Assembly (NCBI GenBank): GCA_029268305.1
Contig: JAJUGE010000011.1
Coordinates: 1-51,566 of the forward strand
Direction: 5' to 3'
DNA from: Alphaproteobacteria bacterium
GTDB taxonomy: Bacteria > Pseudomonadota > Alphaproteobacteria > JAJUGE01
Length of the DNA: 51,566 nucleotides
In this document: piece by piece, positions 42,885 through 51,566 of the stretch
How positions within the stretch are numbered: position 1 is the first letter of the stretch
Layout: every line of letters starts with the position of its first letter
Notes under the pieces: generated by a model
The model's database searches: none
What the model was told of the DNA's origin: nothing
The model's input: the letters and a program-made list of their open reading frames with translations, nothing else
Position numbers and translations under genes: made by a program

Positions 42885-43700
42885 TCAGTATTCCTGTGAT
42901 TCTCGGGCCGGGCCGACCAGCGTAGCACCACCGTCGACCACCAGGGTCTGGCCGGTGATGTAGCGAGCCTGGTCGGAAAGGAGGAAACGAACCGCGTTGC
43001 CGACGTCCCACCCGGTGCCTTCGATGCCGAGGACCGAAGCGCGGCGGCGTTGGTCGCGCGCCTGCTCGCTCATGCCGCGGCCATAGACCATCGGCGTGTA
43101 GACTGGGCCGGGAGCGACGCAGTTGACGCGGATATTGTCCTTCCCGTGGTCGACCGCCATGGCGCGGGTCAAGGCGATCACGGCGCCCTTCGACGTGGAA
43201 TAGGCAGTGAGGCCTCTGGGTCGGAGCGCCGAAATCGACGAGACATTGACGATGGCGCCGCCGCCGGACCGGCGCATCGCCGGGATCGCATGCTTGCTGG
43301 CGAGGAACATCGTCTCGACGTTCACCTGCATCACCCGGCGCCATACCTCGGGATCTTCGTCCACGACGCTGGCCCGGCTGCCGATGCCGACATTGTTGCT
43401 GAGGAAGTCGAGCCGTCCGAACCGCTGAACCGCTGCGGCCACCATGTCGCGGCACTGGCTCTCATCGGTCACGTCGGCGGCACAGGCGGCGGCGGTGCCG
43501 CCCTCATCGTCAATCATCCGTACCGTCCGCTCCGCGAGCGCGAGGTCGCGGTCGACGACGAAGACCCTGGCACCGGCACGTGCCAGCAGGATCGCGGTGG
43601 CACGGCCATTGCCGATCCCGTCTCCGGCCGCGCCGCCGCCGGAGACGAGCGCGACCCGGCCGGTGAAGCCGAAGACGTCGGCGAGGGAAGAGCCGGGCAT
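42885..43700 (-). CDS. SDR-family oxidoreductase
   Basis: A 271-residue short-chain dehydrogenase. The cofactor loop is unusual, SGGGAAGDGIGNG, longer than the canonical TGxxxGIG, while the catalytic set is intact (VSSISA, YSTSKGA). SNNVGIG replaces NNAG. It ends ITGQTLVVDGGATL. It probably acts on a hydroxy or keto intermediate of the same catabolic route as the next gene. GGAGA precedes the ATG. Confidence 0.88.
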   Translation of the reverse strand: MPGSSLADVFGFTGRVALVSGGGAAGDGIGNGRATAILLARAGARVFVVDRDLALAERTVRMIDDEGGTAAACAADVTDESQCRDMVAAAVQRFGRLDFLSNNVGIGSRASVVDEDPEVWRRVMQVNVETMFLASKHAIPAMRRSGGGAIVNVSSISALRPRGLTAYSTSKGAVIALTRAMAVDHGKDNIRVNCVAPGPVYTPMVYGRGMSEQARDQRRRASVLGIEGTGWDVGNAVRFLLSDQARYITGQTLVVDGGATLVGPARESQEY

Positions 43701-43754
43701 GGCATTCTCCTGGAGACGGCGGCCGATGGGGTCGGTCGCCCGCGGCGCGGCGGA

Positions 43755-44534
43755 TCAGGCGGTCACCCCGCCATCGACGGCCAATGCGGCACCGGTGACG
43801 AAAGACGCCTCGTCGGACAGGAGAAAGAGGGCCGCGTTCGCGATCTCCTCGGGTCGTCCCGGGCGTCCCATCGGGGTCTGGCCGCCACGGCGCTTCACCA
43901 GTTCCTCCTTGTCCGCGCCCTGCGTCGATTGCTGGTCAGGGCGCGCAACGAAGACGCGCAGCATCGGTGTGTCGATCGGGCCGGGGCAGATCGCGTTGAC
44001 GCGGATGTTCTCGTGCGCGTGACGTTTCGCGAGCGCGCGGACGAAGCCGATCACCCCATGCTTCATCGCGGAATAGACCGGGCTGAACTGCGAGCCCTGG
44101 AGACCCGAGGTCGAGGCCGTGTACAGCAGCGAGCCGCCGCCACGGGCGCGGAGCTCCGGCAGCGCCGTTTCCGTTGTGACCAGCACCGTCCGGAGATTGA
44201 GAGAGACTGCCAGGTCGAAATCGGCCAGGTCGATACCTTCGACCGCCGCCGGGCCAGGATGCCCGACATGGTTCCAGACGAAGTCGAGGCCGCCGAAGGC
44301 GTTGGCGGTCTCGCGCACGACGCGGCGCGCATCCTCGTCTCGGGTGAGGTCGGCGACGATCCCTTTGGCCCGGCCGCCCGCCTCTTCGATTTCGGCGACG
44401 GCCGCGGCGACACCATCTTCATCGATGTCGGCTACTCCCACGGAGGCACCCTCGCGGGCGAAACGAAGAGCGCCGGCGCGACCCATGCCGGAAGCCGCCG
44501 CCGTCACCAGTCCGATCTTGCCTTCGAGCCTCAT
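43755..44534 (-). CDS. SDR-family oxidoreductase
   Basis: A 259-residue short-chain dehydrogenase with TAAASGMGRAG at the cofactor site, NHVG in place of NNAG, TASTSG and YSAMK as the active-site Ser and Tyr-Lys, and VTGAALAVDGG at the end. The start at 44534 (MRLEGKIGLV) follows GGGAGGG. It lies between TauD and the second SDR on the same strand, consistent with stepwise oxidation of one substrate. Confidence 0.88.
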   Translation of the reverse strand: MRLEGKIGLVTAAASGMGRAGALRFAREGASVGVADIDEDGVAAAVAEIEEAGGRAKGIVADLTRDEDARRVVRETANAFGGLDFVWNHVGHPGPAAVEGIDLADFDLAVSLNLRTVLVTTETALPELRARGGGSLLYTASTSGLQGSQFSPVYSAMKHGVIGFVRALAKRHAHENIRVNAICPGPIDTPMLRVFVARPDQQSTQGADKEELVKRRGGQTPMGRPGRPEEIANAALFLLSDEASFVTGAALAVDGGVTA

Positions 44535-44672
44535 GGCGGGCCCTCCCTTCAATCGTGTCGCATGGTTCGGAGCAATGTTTCGCCGGGATTCGGCAGGATC
44601 GCGGACAGCGCACCCGGCAATAGGGCGAGCGCCTCACCGGAGCCTGAGGCCGGCGTCAGGAAACGTGGTCGA

Positions 44673-45578
44673 TCAGGCGGCCATGACCGGCTCGCCCTTG
44701 ATCAGGGTGCGGTGCATCTCTCGTGCCTGGGTCGGGTCGACCCGGGTGCGGTGATGCAGGGTGCAACGGTTGTCCCACATGAGGACGTCACCGGCCTGCC
44801 AGTCGTCGTGGGTCCAGGTCAGCTCCGGCCGGGTCGCGGCGGCCCAGAGCTCGTCGAGCAGGGCTTCGCTCTCATCCTCGGGAAGCTCGACGATGTGGCT
44901 CGACGGCGAGGCGTAGCGGCGGCCGAGATAGAGAGCCTTGCGCCCGGTCTCGGGATGGACGCGCACGAGCGGATGAACCGGGCCCTCGACCTCCTCGCGC
45001 GACTTCGGCAGTTCCTTGGTCGGGCGCTTTCCGCCGGCGGTATTTCGGCTGTTGTCGTGCTTTATGTGAAGGCCGACGAGGCGCCGCTTCATCTCCTCCG
45101 GCAGCTGCTCGTAGGCGGCGTACTGGTTCGCGAAGGAGGTATGGCCGCCGCCGTTCACCGGCACCCGCAGGGCATGCAGGATGCTCCCCTTCGGAGGGTT
45201 CTCGACGTAGGAGTTGTCGGTGTGCCACTTCAGCTCCTGGCTGCCGCTGCCGGCATGGAGCGCCACCGGTCGACCGTTCTCGTCGAGATTCGAGATGATC
45301 GAGATGCCGGGAAGCGCCGATACGCGGCCCGATTTCTCGTCGAATCCGGCCTTCAGGTAATAGGCCCGTGATCCCGTCGACTGTGCCCCGCCGAGCGCTT
45401 CGGCCATGGCGAGCAGGTGCTCGTCGCCGATCTTCTGTCCCCGGAACAGCAGGACCAGATGCTCGCGCCATTCCGCTTTGATGTGGTCGACGTCGTCGTC
45501 GGTGAGCGGCCTGGAAAGATCGATGCCGCGAATTTCGGCACCCAGCATCCTGCCGCTCGGCAGCGTTTCCCGTGCCAT
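44673..45578 (-). CDS. TauD/TfdA-family 2-oxoglutarate dioxygenase
   Basis: A 301-residue non-haem iron enzyme. The iron triad is His119-x-Asp121 (KWHTDNSY) and His275 or His276 (CTLHHRTRVD); Arg290 in MHRTLIKG binds 2-oxoglutarate. The start MARETLPSGRMLGAEIRGID is typical and GGGAGAAGG lies upstream. It would hydroxylate a small acid next to a heteroatom, as TauD does for taurine and TfdA for 2,4-D. It heads the TauD-SDR-SDR-CMD operon. Confidence 0.9.
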   Translation of the reverse strand: MARETLPSGRMLGAEIRGIDLSRPLTDDDVDHIKAEWREHLVLLFRGQKIGDEHLLAMAEALGGAQSTGSRAYYLKAGFDEKSGRVSALPGISIISNLDENGRPVALHAGSGSQELKWHTDNSYVENPPKGSILHALRVPVNGGGHTSFANQYAAYEQLPEEMKRRLVGLHIKHDNSRNTAGGKRPTKELPKSREEVEGPVHPLVRVHPETGRKALYLGRRYASPSSHIVELPEDESEALLDELWAAATRPELTWTHDDWQAGDVLMWDNRCTLHHRTRVDPTQAREMHRTLIKGEPVMAA

Positions 45579-45681
45579 GGCCTTCTCCCGAGGCTGTTTT
45601 CGGCTTGGGGAAGTGTAGCGCAACCGCCGTGGGCGTCGAGCGGAACTAGGAACGCACGGAAGGTGAGAGCCGATCGCCCGA

Positions 45682-46440
45682 CTAGATTACCCGCTCCACC
45701 GCCACGCACCTCACGTCCATCTCGTAGTCCAGCCCTTGCACCGGCGGTCGCGCATAATACCAGGTGAGCCCGGCGGGAGCGGCGCCCCGACGGACGATCT
45801 CATCCGCGAAGAACGGGTAGAGGTCGTGGACCGTATAGACCTGAGTGGTGTCGACCTCGGACCAGCCGACGCCGAGGGCCTCCATCCGCCGTTCCATCTG
45901 CCCGAGCACGAAACGCGCCTTCTCGCGCAGGCCTTCGGGCGACGTGTCACCGAGGCGGATGATCCGATCCTCGTATTTGCCGGGACCTTCCTGCGCCTCG
46001 CCGGAGCCGGCAATGACGAAGCTCTTCACGCGCTCGGTGATGCCGTCGGCAGGCACCGTGTAGCAGAAGGCCTGGAAGCAGGGGCCGGAGGGCGGGTCGA
46101 TCTCCGGGCACACGTTGGAGCGCGCCACGGGGTTGTCGTCATCCTTGAAGATGCCCCACCGTTCCAACGTGCCGACGTATACCCGATTGAAGTCGTTGAA
46201 GCCCTGATCGGTGAAGGGGGCGGGAGACCGGAGCTCGCATGCACAGAACGCGGTGAAGGGGCGCCCCAGCGTTGTCAGGTGCAGCTCGATCGCGCGGAAA
46301 CCGTCGTCCAGCGGCAGGGGCTTTCGGAAGCGCACTCGCTCGATGGCGTAACCAGGCTCGGCGGCGACGCCGCCCGAATATTGAAACGGCCCGCGCACGT
46401 ACCGGTAACCGCCTGCCTGAAACAGCGCCGTCTGCGTCAT
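45682..46440 (-). CDS. CnbZ-like RidA-fold protein (2-aminomuconate deaminase type)
   Basis: A 252-residue protein resembling the CnbZ family, named for 2-amino-5-chloromuconate deaminase of chloronitrobenzene degradation and related to RidA/YjgF. Blocks include YRYVRGPFQYSGGVAAEPG, PFTAFCACELRSPAPFTDQG, NPVARSNVCPEIDPP and EVDTTQVYTVHDLYPFF. The start at 46440 (MTQTALFQAGGYRYV) has GGAG close upstream. It lies 103 bases before TauD on the same strand, linking the operon to an amino-acid-like or aminomuconate intermediate. The family name is from memory. Confidence 0.65.
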   Translation of the reverse strand: MTQTALFQAGGYRYVRGPFQYSGGVAAEPGYAIERVRFRKPLPLDDGFRAIELHLTTLGRPFTAFCACELRSPAPFTDQGFNDFNRVYVGTLERWGIFKDDDNPVARSNVCPEIDPPSGPCFQAFCYTVPADGITERVKSFVIAGSGEAQEGPGKYEDRIIRLGDTSPEGLREKARFVLGQMERRMEALGVGWSEVDTTQVYTVHDLYPFFADEIVRRGAAPAGLTWYYARPPVQGLDYEMDVRCVAVERVI

Positions 46441-46553
46441 CTCCCGCGCTCCGCCAACGCTCTCTTGCGAGAGGCTAAACCCGGCCAGCCGGATCGGCAA
46501 TCGTGGCGGAGAGCGGAAGACTGTCTCCCGCGGCGGCGGGAGACAGCGGTACG

Positions 46554-46979
46554 CTATCGCGCCGGGGCAGCCTGCTGCAGCTCGAGCCCGACGGCCTGTG
46601 CCGCGTTGCCGATAGCTTCTGTGGCTTCGCGCAGGCCGTCGCGGATCTCGGTCACGGCAGCTTCATCCAACGCCTCCCCACTGGTCGCGGCCTCGAGCCG
46701 TTCGTCCGAGCGCGCCAGCGCGGCGAGGGCCGTCTCCAGCGGCTCGCGGATCTGGTCGGTGTCGGCTCCGCCGGCGCCTTCCTGGGGCTGTGCCTGCTCC
46801 ATCTCGGCCACGCGGGCGCGGGCCTCCTCCAGCTCGGTCCGCATCTGTTCGCTCTCGGTGCGGGCGGTCTGTAGCTCGCTCTCGAGCTCGCCGATCCGCG
46901 CCTCGTAATCCTCTCCGTCGCAGGCGGCGAGGCCGAGCGCGAGTACCAGGGGAACCGTGAAAATCACCGGTCTGAACAT
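46554..46979 (-). CDS. Coiled-coil lipoprotein
   Basis: A 141-residue protein with a lipoprotein signal, MFRPVIFTVPLVLALGLAAC, where LAAC fits a lipobox and Cys20 would be lipidated. Residues 22-65 are a strong coiled coil rich in Glu, Arg and Ala (ARIGELESELQTARTESEQM). The C-terminal part is also helical. The start at 46979 has AAGGAG nine bases upstream. No family recognised; it may be an envelope spacer or assembly lipoprotein. Confidence 0.75.
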   Translation of the reverse strand: MFRPVIFTVPLVLALGLAACDGEDYEARIGELESELQTARTESEQMRTELEEARARVAEMEQAQPQEGAGGADTDQIREPLETALAALARSDERLEAATSGEALDEAAVTEIRDGLREATEAIGNAAQAVGLELQQAAPAR

Positions 46980-47170
46980 TGGCTGGATCTCCTTCAATCA
47001 CTTTCGGGTATTGGGCAATGAACGCGCGCGAGCGAACGTGGTGCCATAATGTCTGCACCCAAGGGGCTGCTTTCACCGCAGCTCCGGCAGGCGATTGGAG
47101 ACGCCGGCGCCGATGCGCTACGCTGACCTGCGGCCCCGTTTCGGTGCCGGTCTTTTCAGGGAGAGAGCAA

Positions 47171-47557
47171 ATGCCGCAGTGGATCGACCACATCGTCGTT
47201 CGGGTGAAGGACCTCGACAGCAGCCTGAAGGACTACGAAACCAAGCTGGGCATGATGGCCAGCAAAGGGCCGGAGGATCAGCCTCATCTGGGCTTGCGAC
47301 GCGCCGTGCTCCCCATCGGCGACGAAGGGCGGTTCATCGAACTTGCCGAGCCCCTCGGCGAGGACAGCGCGATCGGCCGATCGCTCGAGAAGCTGGGCGA
47401 GGGCGTGCATCTCGTGGCGCTCGCCGTCGATGACCTCGCCAAGGCGACCGCCGATCTGAAGAGCAGGGGCACGCGGGTGATCGAGACGCAGGGACAGGTG
47501 TTCATTCACCCGGCAGAGGGGCACGGTGTCATGTACCAACTGATCCAGCGGAAGTAG
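47171..47557 (+). CDS. VOC-family protein (methylmalonyl-CoA epimerase-like fold)
   Basis: A 128-residue VOC domain protein starting MPQWIDHIVVRVKDLDSSLK. His7, Glu62-type (RFIELAEPL) and His79-region (GVHLVALAVDD) residues are placed like the metal ligands of methylmalonyl-CoA epimerase. The end GQVFIHPAEGHGVMYQLIQ also matches that group. GGGAGAGAG precedes the ATG. It is followed by an SDR gene 73 bases away, and the pair probably forms a transcript. A true epimerase role is not proven. Confidence 0.8.
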   Translation: MPQWIDHIVVRVKDLDSSLKDYETKLGMMASKGPEDQPHLGLRRAVLPIGDEGRFIELAEPLGEDSAIGRSLEKLGEGVHLVALAVDDLAKATADLKSRGTRVIETQGQVFIHPAEGHGVMYQLIQRK

Positions 47558-47630
47558 CGGGACAGTCCGCGATGATCGCGCCTGCGGGCGCCAACGCGGC
47601 AGAAGCCGCGCTGAGGAAGGGAGTGAAACG

Positions 47631-48395
47631 ATGAGCAAGTACGCCGTCATCACGGGCGCAGCTTCCGGCATCGGGCTCGACGCCGCCCGGGACCTGGTAG
47701 AGCAGGGCTGGACGGTCTACGGGGTCGATGCCGCGGAGGAGGGCCTGGCCGCCGCCGCCGCCGAACTGGGGACCGAGCGATTCCGGTCTTCCCGCTGTGA
47801 TATTCGGTCGGCCGAGGCGGTGCGCGAGACGATGGCTGCCATCGGTGCGGAGGCGGGGAGGATTGATGCTCTGATCTGCTGCGCCGGCGTGCTTCGGCTC
47901 GGACCGCTCGCGCAGATGTCGGTCGAGGATTTCGACCTGATCTTTTCCGTGAATACCCGCGGCCTTTGGCTCTCGGCTCGCGAGGCGATGCCGTGGCTCA
48001 GGAAGGCCGCGCAAGAAGCCGGCACAGCGCGGGTGATCTTCCTCTCCTCCGTCGCGGCTCTGCGCCCGAAGGTCGACAGCGGCGCCTATGCGGCCTCCAA
48101 GGCGGCCGTGAGCCATCTGACCCGCGTGCTGGCTGTCGAATGCGCGGCCGACGGTATTCTCGTCAATGCTCTGGCGCCCGGGACGGTCGATACGCCGATG
48201 ATCCGCAGCCACGCCGACCCGGCCAAGCAGGGCGCATGGCGACCGTCGGGCCCGTCGCCACTCGGTCGGGTAGCGGAGCCGCGCGATGTGGTCCGGGTGA
48301 TGCGGTTCCTTCTCGGAGACGACGCGGCTTACGTCACCGGCGCCACCATTCCAGTGGACGGCGGCACTCAAGCAGCGTTCGTTTCGCCCCGCTAA
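47631..48395 (+). CDS. SDR-family oxidoreductase
   Basis: A 254-residue short-chain dehydrogenase with TGAASGIG, CCAG in place of NNAG, LSSVAA and YAASKAA as catalytic residues, and VTGATIPVDGG at the C terminus. GGAAGGGAG is upstream of the ATG. It follows the VOC gene on the same strand and ends the catabolic-looking island. Confidence 0.88.
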   Translation: MSKYAVITGAASGIGLDAARDLVEQGWTVYGVDAAEEGLAAAAAELGTERFRSSRCDIRSAEAVRETMAAIGAEAGRIDALICCAGVLRLGPLAQMSVEDFDLIFSVNTRGLWLSAREAMPWLRKAAQEAGTARVIFLSSVAALRPKVDSGAYAASKAAVSHLTRVLAVECAADGILVNALAPGTVDTPMIRSHADPAKQGAWRPSGPSPLGRVAEPRDVVRVMRFLLGDDAAYVTGATIPVDGGTQAAFVSPR

Positions 48396-48562
48396 GTGCC
48401 TGCGGCGACAGTCCCGTCATGCTCCGAGATGCGAGCATGAGGCATGACGTGCGAGCACGTCTGCGGTATTATGGTGCCGATACCGGTCTCGGCCGTCCGG
48501 TCGGGTTCAGGATCGAACGCGCTCGGTACAGGGCCGGATGATGTTCCGACGAGAACGCCGCC

Positions 48563-49966
48563 GTGCAGGATGATTCCAAGGAAGGCGTCGGCTGGTTCAG
48601 GGCCGTCGTCGACTCCTCATACGACGCGATCATTGGCAAGCGCCTCGATGGGACGATCATTAGCTGGAACCCGTCCGCGCAGCAGATCTACGGTTACAGC
48701 GCGGCAGAAGCTATCGGCAGTCACATCTCGCTGATCGTACCGCCGGATCGGCTGGACGAGCTCGAACGGATAATGGCGGACCTGGCGCGCGGACGCGGAC
48801 TGCGTGGGTACGAGACTGTGCGCTGCCGCAAGGACGGCAGTCGGATCGATGTCTCCCTCACGATCTCGCCCGTTCACGATGCTTCGGGCGCCGTCGTCGG
48901 CGGCTCCGTGCTCGCTCGCGACATCTCGGAGGCCAAACGGACGGAGCAGGAACTGCGGGAGAGCCGGGAGCGCTTGTCCGTCGCCGTCCAGGCGGCGGAC
49001 ATCGGGCTGTTCCGTTGGGAATGCGCCACCAATCGTGTGATCTGGGACGACACGCTGCGCGCACTTTTCGGGATCGAGGACGGGCAGACCACCTTTTCGC
49101 TCGACGACTATCTCGAGCGCGTGCATCCCGACGATCGGGAGGATCTGCTCGCGGGTGTACGGGAAAGCATGGACCGTGGCACCGAGTACGAGCGCGAATA
49201 TCGCGTGCTGCTCCCGGACGGCGAGATCCGGTGGCTGGCGGCGAAGGCCAGGCCATTCCACGACAGCGAAGGGCGTCCGCTGTATCTCACCGGCGCCTGC
49301 CGGGATGTGACCGACCGCCGGCGAACGCAGGAAGCACTCGCCTCGGCGCTGGAGCAGAAGGAGCTTCTCCTCGGTGAGATCAACCACCGTGTGAAGAACA
49401 GCCTTCAGCTGGCATCGAGCCTGCTGCAGATGCAGGCGGGCAGCGGCGCGCCGGAAGAGGTGCGCCGCGCCTTATCCGAGGCGGGCGGGCGCCTGATCAC
49501 CGTGGCTCGGGTCCACGAGCGGCTCTACCACGGCGCCGAGCTGCAGTCGGTGGACCTTCGGGACTATCTCGCACGTCTCTGCGACGACCTACGAGAGTCG
49601 ACCGCCGGCGGCCGCTCCGAGATCGTGACAAAGATCGAGAGGCTGGCGGTCGGTGCCGACAAGGCAATCCTGGTCGGACTCCTCGTCAACGAGCTGGTCA
49701 CGAATGCTCTCAAACACGCGTTGCCGCAGGGCGATCGCTGCGAGGTCCAAGTCGAATGCCGGCGCACTGCAGAGGGCGCGCTCCTTTCGGTCGCCGACAA
49801 TGGCGTGGGTCTGCCCGAAGGGTTCGACGTCGCACGCTCGACATCGTTCGGGATGCGGCTCGTGAACGCGTTCGCCTCTCAGCTCGGCGGGATCCTCGAG
49901 GTCAGCAGCTCGCCGAAAGGCGCCCGATTCGCACTCGCATTCCCCGCGGACCCCGCGAAAGCCTGA
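48563..49966 (+). CDS. PAS-PAS sensor kinase of the HWE/HisKA_2 type
   Basis: A 467-residue soluble kinase. PAS domain 1 spans about 10-125 and PAS 2 about 135-255; the latter ends with the PAC-like GACRDVTDRRRTQEAL. The phosphorylation box is LLLGEINHRVKNSLQLASSL with His275, and ATPase motifs are NELVTNALKHAL and DNGVGLP. No membrane segment is present, so it senses a cytoplasmic cue. The GTG start at 48563 lacks a clear ribosome site. It is an orphan kinase and is followed by the convergent rutE, three bases apart. Confidence 0.9.
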   Translation: MQDDSKEGVGWFRAVVDSSYDAIIGKRLDGTIISWNPSAQQIYGYSAAEAIGSHISLIVPPDRLDELERIMADLARGRGLRGYETVRCRKDGSRIDVSLTISPVHDASGAVVGGSVLARDISEAKRTEQELRESRERLSVAVQAADIGLFRWECATNRVIWDDTLRALFGIEDGQTTFSLDDYLERVHPDDREDLLAGVRESMDRGTEYEREYRVLLPDGEIRWLAAKARPFHDSEGRPLYLTGACRDVTDRRRTQEALASALEQKELLLGEINHRVKNSLQLASSLLQMQAGSGAPEEVRRALSEAGGRLITVARVHERLYHGAELQSVDLRDYLARLCDDLRESTAGGRSEIVTKIERLAVGADKAILVGLLVNELVTNALKHALPQGDRCEVQVECRRTAEGALLSVADNGVGLPEGFDVARSTSFGMRLVNAFASQLGGILEVSSSPKGARFALAFPADPAKA

Positions 49967-49969
49967 TCC

Positions 49970-50587
49970 TCAGATTATCTGCGCCATCTCATCGAAATCG
50001 AGACGCGGATGGCGGGGCATGAGCCCGGCCGGGTCGCCGTAGCCAATGTTCAACAGGAAGTTCGACCTGATCGACGTGCCGGCGAAGAACTCGGCGTCCA
50101 CGCCCGCATTGTCGAATCCGGACATTCCGCCGCAATCCAGGCCGAGCGCGCGGGTGGCGATGATGAGATAGGCGCCCTGGAGGGTGCCGTTCCGGAAGGC
50201 ATTGTCACGCGTGACTGCTTCACTGGTCGTGAACCAGCTCTTCGCATCCGGCTGGTGCGGGAAGAGCTTCGGCAGCTTCTCGTAGAATTCCAGATCGTAG
50301 CCGATGATGGCGGTCACCGGCGCGGCCATCGTTTTCTCACGATTGCCGGACGAGAGATGCGGTTCCAGCCGCGCCTTCGCTTCCGGCGATTTCACGAAGA
50401 CGAACCGGGCGGGCGACTGATTGGCCGAGGTTGGTCCCTTGCTCGCCAGCGCGACCAGCTCACGCAGCGTCTCGTCCGACACCGGGCGGTCGAGCCAGGC
50501 GTTGTGCGTGCGCGCCTTGCGCAGGATCTGATCGATCGCGTCATCGCTCAGCGGCTCGCGAAACGGCCGGTAGTCGAGATCGTCCAT
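49970..50587 (-). CDS. rutE: Malonic semialdehyde reductase (RutE), nitroreductase family
   Basis: A 205-residue nitroreductase-like flavoprotein with [57 protein letters not shown] and [16 protein letters not shown], as in RutE. RutE reduces malonic semialdehyde to 3-hydroxypropionate in the Rut pathway of uracil breakdown. GAGGAG precedes the ATG. It is 40 bases downstream of rutA, so the two are co-transcribed, without rutB, rutC or rutD between them as in the Escherichia coli order. Confidence 0.9.
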   Translation of the reverse strand: MDDLDYRPFREPLSDDAIDQILRKARTHNAWLDRPVSDETLRELVALASKGPTSANQSPARFVFVKSPEAKARLEPHLSSGNREKTMAAPVTAIIGYDLEFYEKLPKLFPHQPDAKSWFTTSEAVTRDNAFRNGTLQGAYLIIATRALGLDCGGMSGFDNAGVDAEFFAGTSIRSNFLLNIGYGDPAGLMPRHPRLDFDEMAQII

Positions 50588-50627
50588 GCCTCGCTCCTCA
50601 ATTTCGAATTCGGCGCGGAGAATGCCG

Positions 50628-51566
50628 TCACTCGCCGGCGTTGACCAGTGCCGGCGCCGGATCGGCCGTGCGGGATTTCATGCGCGGCTGGATCTCGTGA
50701 CCGAACTGGTCCATGCCGACGAGGAAGTCGTCGAAGGCGAGCATCGCGCCTTTCACCCCCGGGACGCTGCCGAGTTCGTCCAGCATGCGCGCGATATTGG
50801 CATAGGATCCGACGAGGACTCCGAGCCCGGTCGGCATCCGTGCCTTGCCCATACGAAGGTGTCGGTTGCGGAGCGCGTAGAAATCCGCCGTCGGGTCCTT
50901 GCTCGCCTGAGCGTCGCGCCACGCGAGGGCATCGATGTCGACGCCGGCCTTGTAGTGCTCCCATTTCGCCAGTGCCGCGGCGTCGGTCTCGTCGGCGATC
51001 ACCAGGATCAGGACCATCGCGCCGCAGTCCCTGCCGGTGCGCTCGTTCTCGGCGACGATGCGAGCCACGCTCGGCGCGACAGACCGGGGATCGTTGATTC
51101 CGGAGCTGGCGCAGAAATTGTAGTCGGCGTACTCCACCGCGAAGCGGGTGCCGACGTCGCTCTGTCCGGCGGCGACGATCGGGATGCGCACGCTTGGCCG
51201 TGGACTCAAACGGCAATCGTCCATCCGGAAGAACTCGCCCTTGAAGTCGGAGCGGCCCGTCTCCCAGAGCTCCCGCAGGATCTGCACGTACTCGGCGCAG
51301 TATTCGTATCTCCGTGTGTAGTGCGCCTCGCCCGGCCAGATGCCCATCTGCTCGTATTCCGCGCGTTGCCAACCGGAGACGATGTTCAGGCCGCAACGCC
51401 CGCGTGAGATCGAATCCATGGTCGAGACCATTCGGGCGACGATCGGCGGCGGCATCGTCAATACCGCGACCGTCGCGATCAGGCGAATGCGCTCGGTTAC
51501 GGCGGCAAGCCCGGACATCAGAGTGAGGGATTCGAGGTTGTGATCCCAGTATTCGGACTTGCCGCC
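50628..51566 (-). CDS. rutA: Pyrimidine monooxygenase RutA, N terminus beyond the window
   Basis: The last 312 residues of a luciferase-like FMN monooxygenase that opens the uracil ring. The frame is open from the right edge ([20 protein letters not shown]) and continues [38 protein letters not shown] and [20 protein letters not shown], all typical of RutA. Family length is about 360-380 residues, so roughly 50-65 are missing. The window ends on a codon boundary. It is followed by rutE. Confidence 0.92.
   Translation of the reverse strand, partial: GGKSEYWDHNLESLTLMSGLAAVTERIRLIATVAVLTMPPPIVARMVSTMDSISRGRCGLNIVSGWQRAEYEQMGIWPGEAHYTRRYEYCAEYVQILRELWETGRSDFKGEFFRMDDCRLSPRPSVRIPIVAAGQSDVGTRFAVEYADYNFCASSGINDPRSVAPSVARIVAENERTGRDCGAMVLILVIADETDAAALAKWEHYKAGVDIDALAWRDAQASKDPTADFYALRNRHLRMGKARMPTGLGVLVGSYANIARMLDELGSVPGVKGAMLAFDDFLVGMDQFGHEIQPRMKSRTADPAPALVNAGE

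Noticed and set aside
43050-45371. Open frame of 773 codons on the plus strand across two SDR genes and TauD
   Set aside because: It is antisense to three genes with intact catalytic motifs.

Overview
The window is high-GC, densely packed bacterial DNA. Gene content and style point to an alphaproteobacterium, probably of the Rhodospirillales/Geminicoccales kind. The signs are a cbb3 oxidase operon with a DUF2189 protein, a TAXI binding protein, a single-chain biotin-dependent acyl-CoA carboxylase, VirA/VirG-like regulators, HWE/HisKA_2-type kinases and many SDR and amidohydrolase genes. No rRNA, tRNA, CRISPR array, transposase or phage gene was seen. The placement is inference from gene families, not from a marker gene.

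Layout. 1-2 kb: the 3' end of a TctA-type permease, a decayed SRPBCC/AHSA1 gene and a TAXI solute-binding protein. 2-9.5 kb: a respiratory and nitrosative-stress island. nsrR-like, ccoN, ccoO, ccoQ, ccoP, a 54-residue membrane protein and DUF2189 run leftwards. A hemerythrin-like iron-centre repair protein, an AhpD-like protein, an orphan SdhB and a CBS protein run rightwards. Two palindromes lie between the two sets. 9.7-16.6 kb: two SDRs, an FAD-linked oxidase broken by one frameshift, and a 1124-residue acyl-CoA carboxylase. 16.8-21.7 kb: an RND efflux pump with a divergent HxlR regulator. 21.9-25.5 kb: a pirin remnant, a DUF5996-acetyltransferase fusion and a frameshifted GH13 enzyme. 25.6-34.3 kb: a signalling and cytochrome region with a PDC-type kinase, a Nudix hydrolase, a VirG-like regulator, a frameshifted di-haem cytochrome c peroxidase, a VirA-like hybrid kinase, a class III cyclase, a small cytochrome c, a Cys-rich small ORF and a 51-residue HTH protein. 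34.6-48.4 kb: an exported protein, a PQQ-type sugar dehydrogenase, and then a catabolic-looking island of three amidohydrolases, Rieske protein, ferredoxin reductase, two VOC proteins, three SDRs, a CMD protein, a TauD/TfdA dioxygenase and a CnbZ/RidA-like protein. 48.5-51.6 kb: a PAS-HWE kinase, rutE and a truncated rutA.

How the genes may work together. The cbb3 oxidase, NsrR-like repressor and iron-centre repair protein suggest microaerobic respiration under nitric-oxide control. The VirA-like kinase (His476, Asp768) and the VirG-like regulator (Asp57) flank a cytochrome c peroxidase. Two copies of a vir-box-like palindrome sit upstream of the cyclase and the small cytochrome c, so a non-virulence VirA/VirG circuit controlling cytochromes and a cyclic-nucleotide enzyme is the most interesting hypothesis here. 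The 36-48 kb island looks like a peripheral degradation pathway, possibly for an amino- or nitro-aromatic or another cyclic compound, but its substrate cannot be read from the sequence.

Three reading-frame breaks (near 12132, 24461 and 29460) fall in homopolymer runs inside otherwise intact genes, which suggests base-calling errors. Two other loci (191-514 and 21929-22135) look like truly decayed genes.
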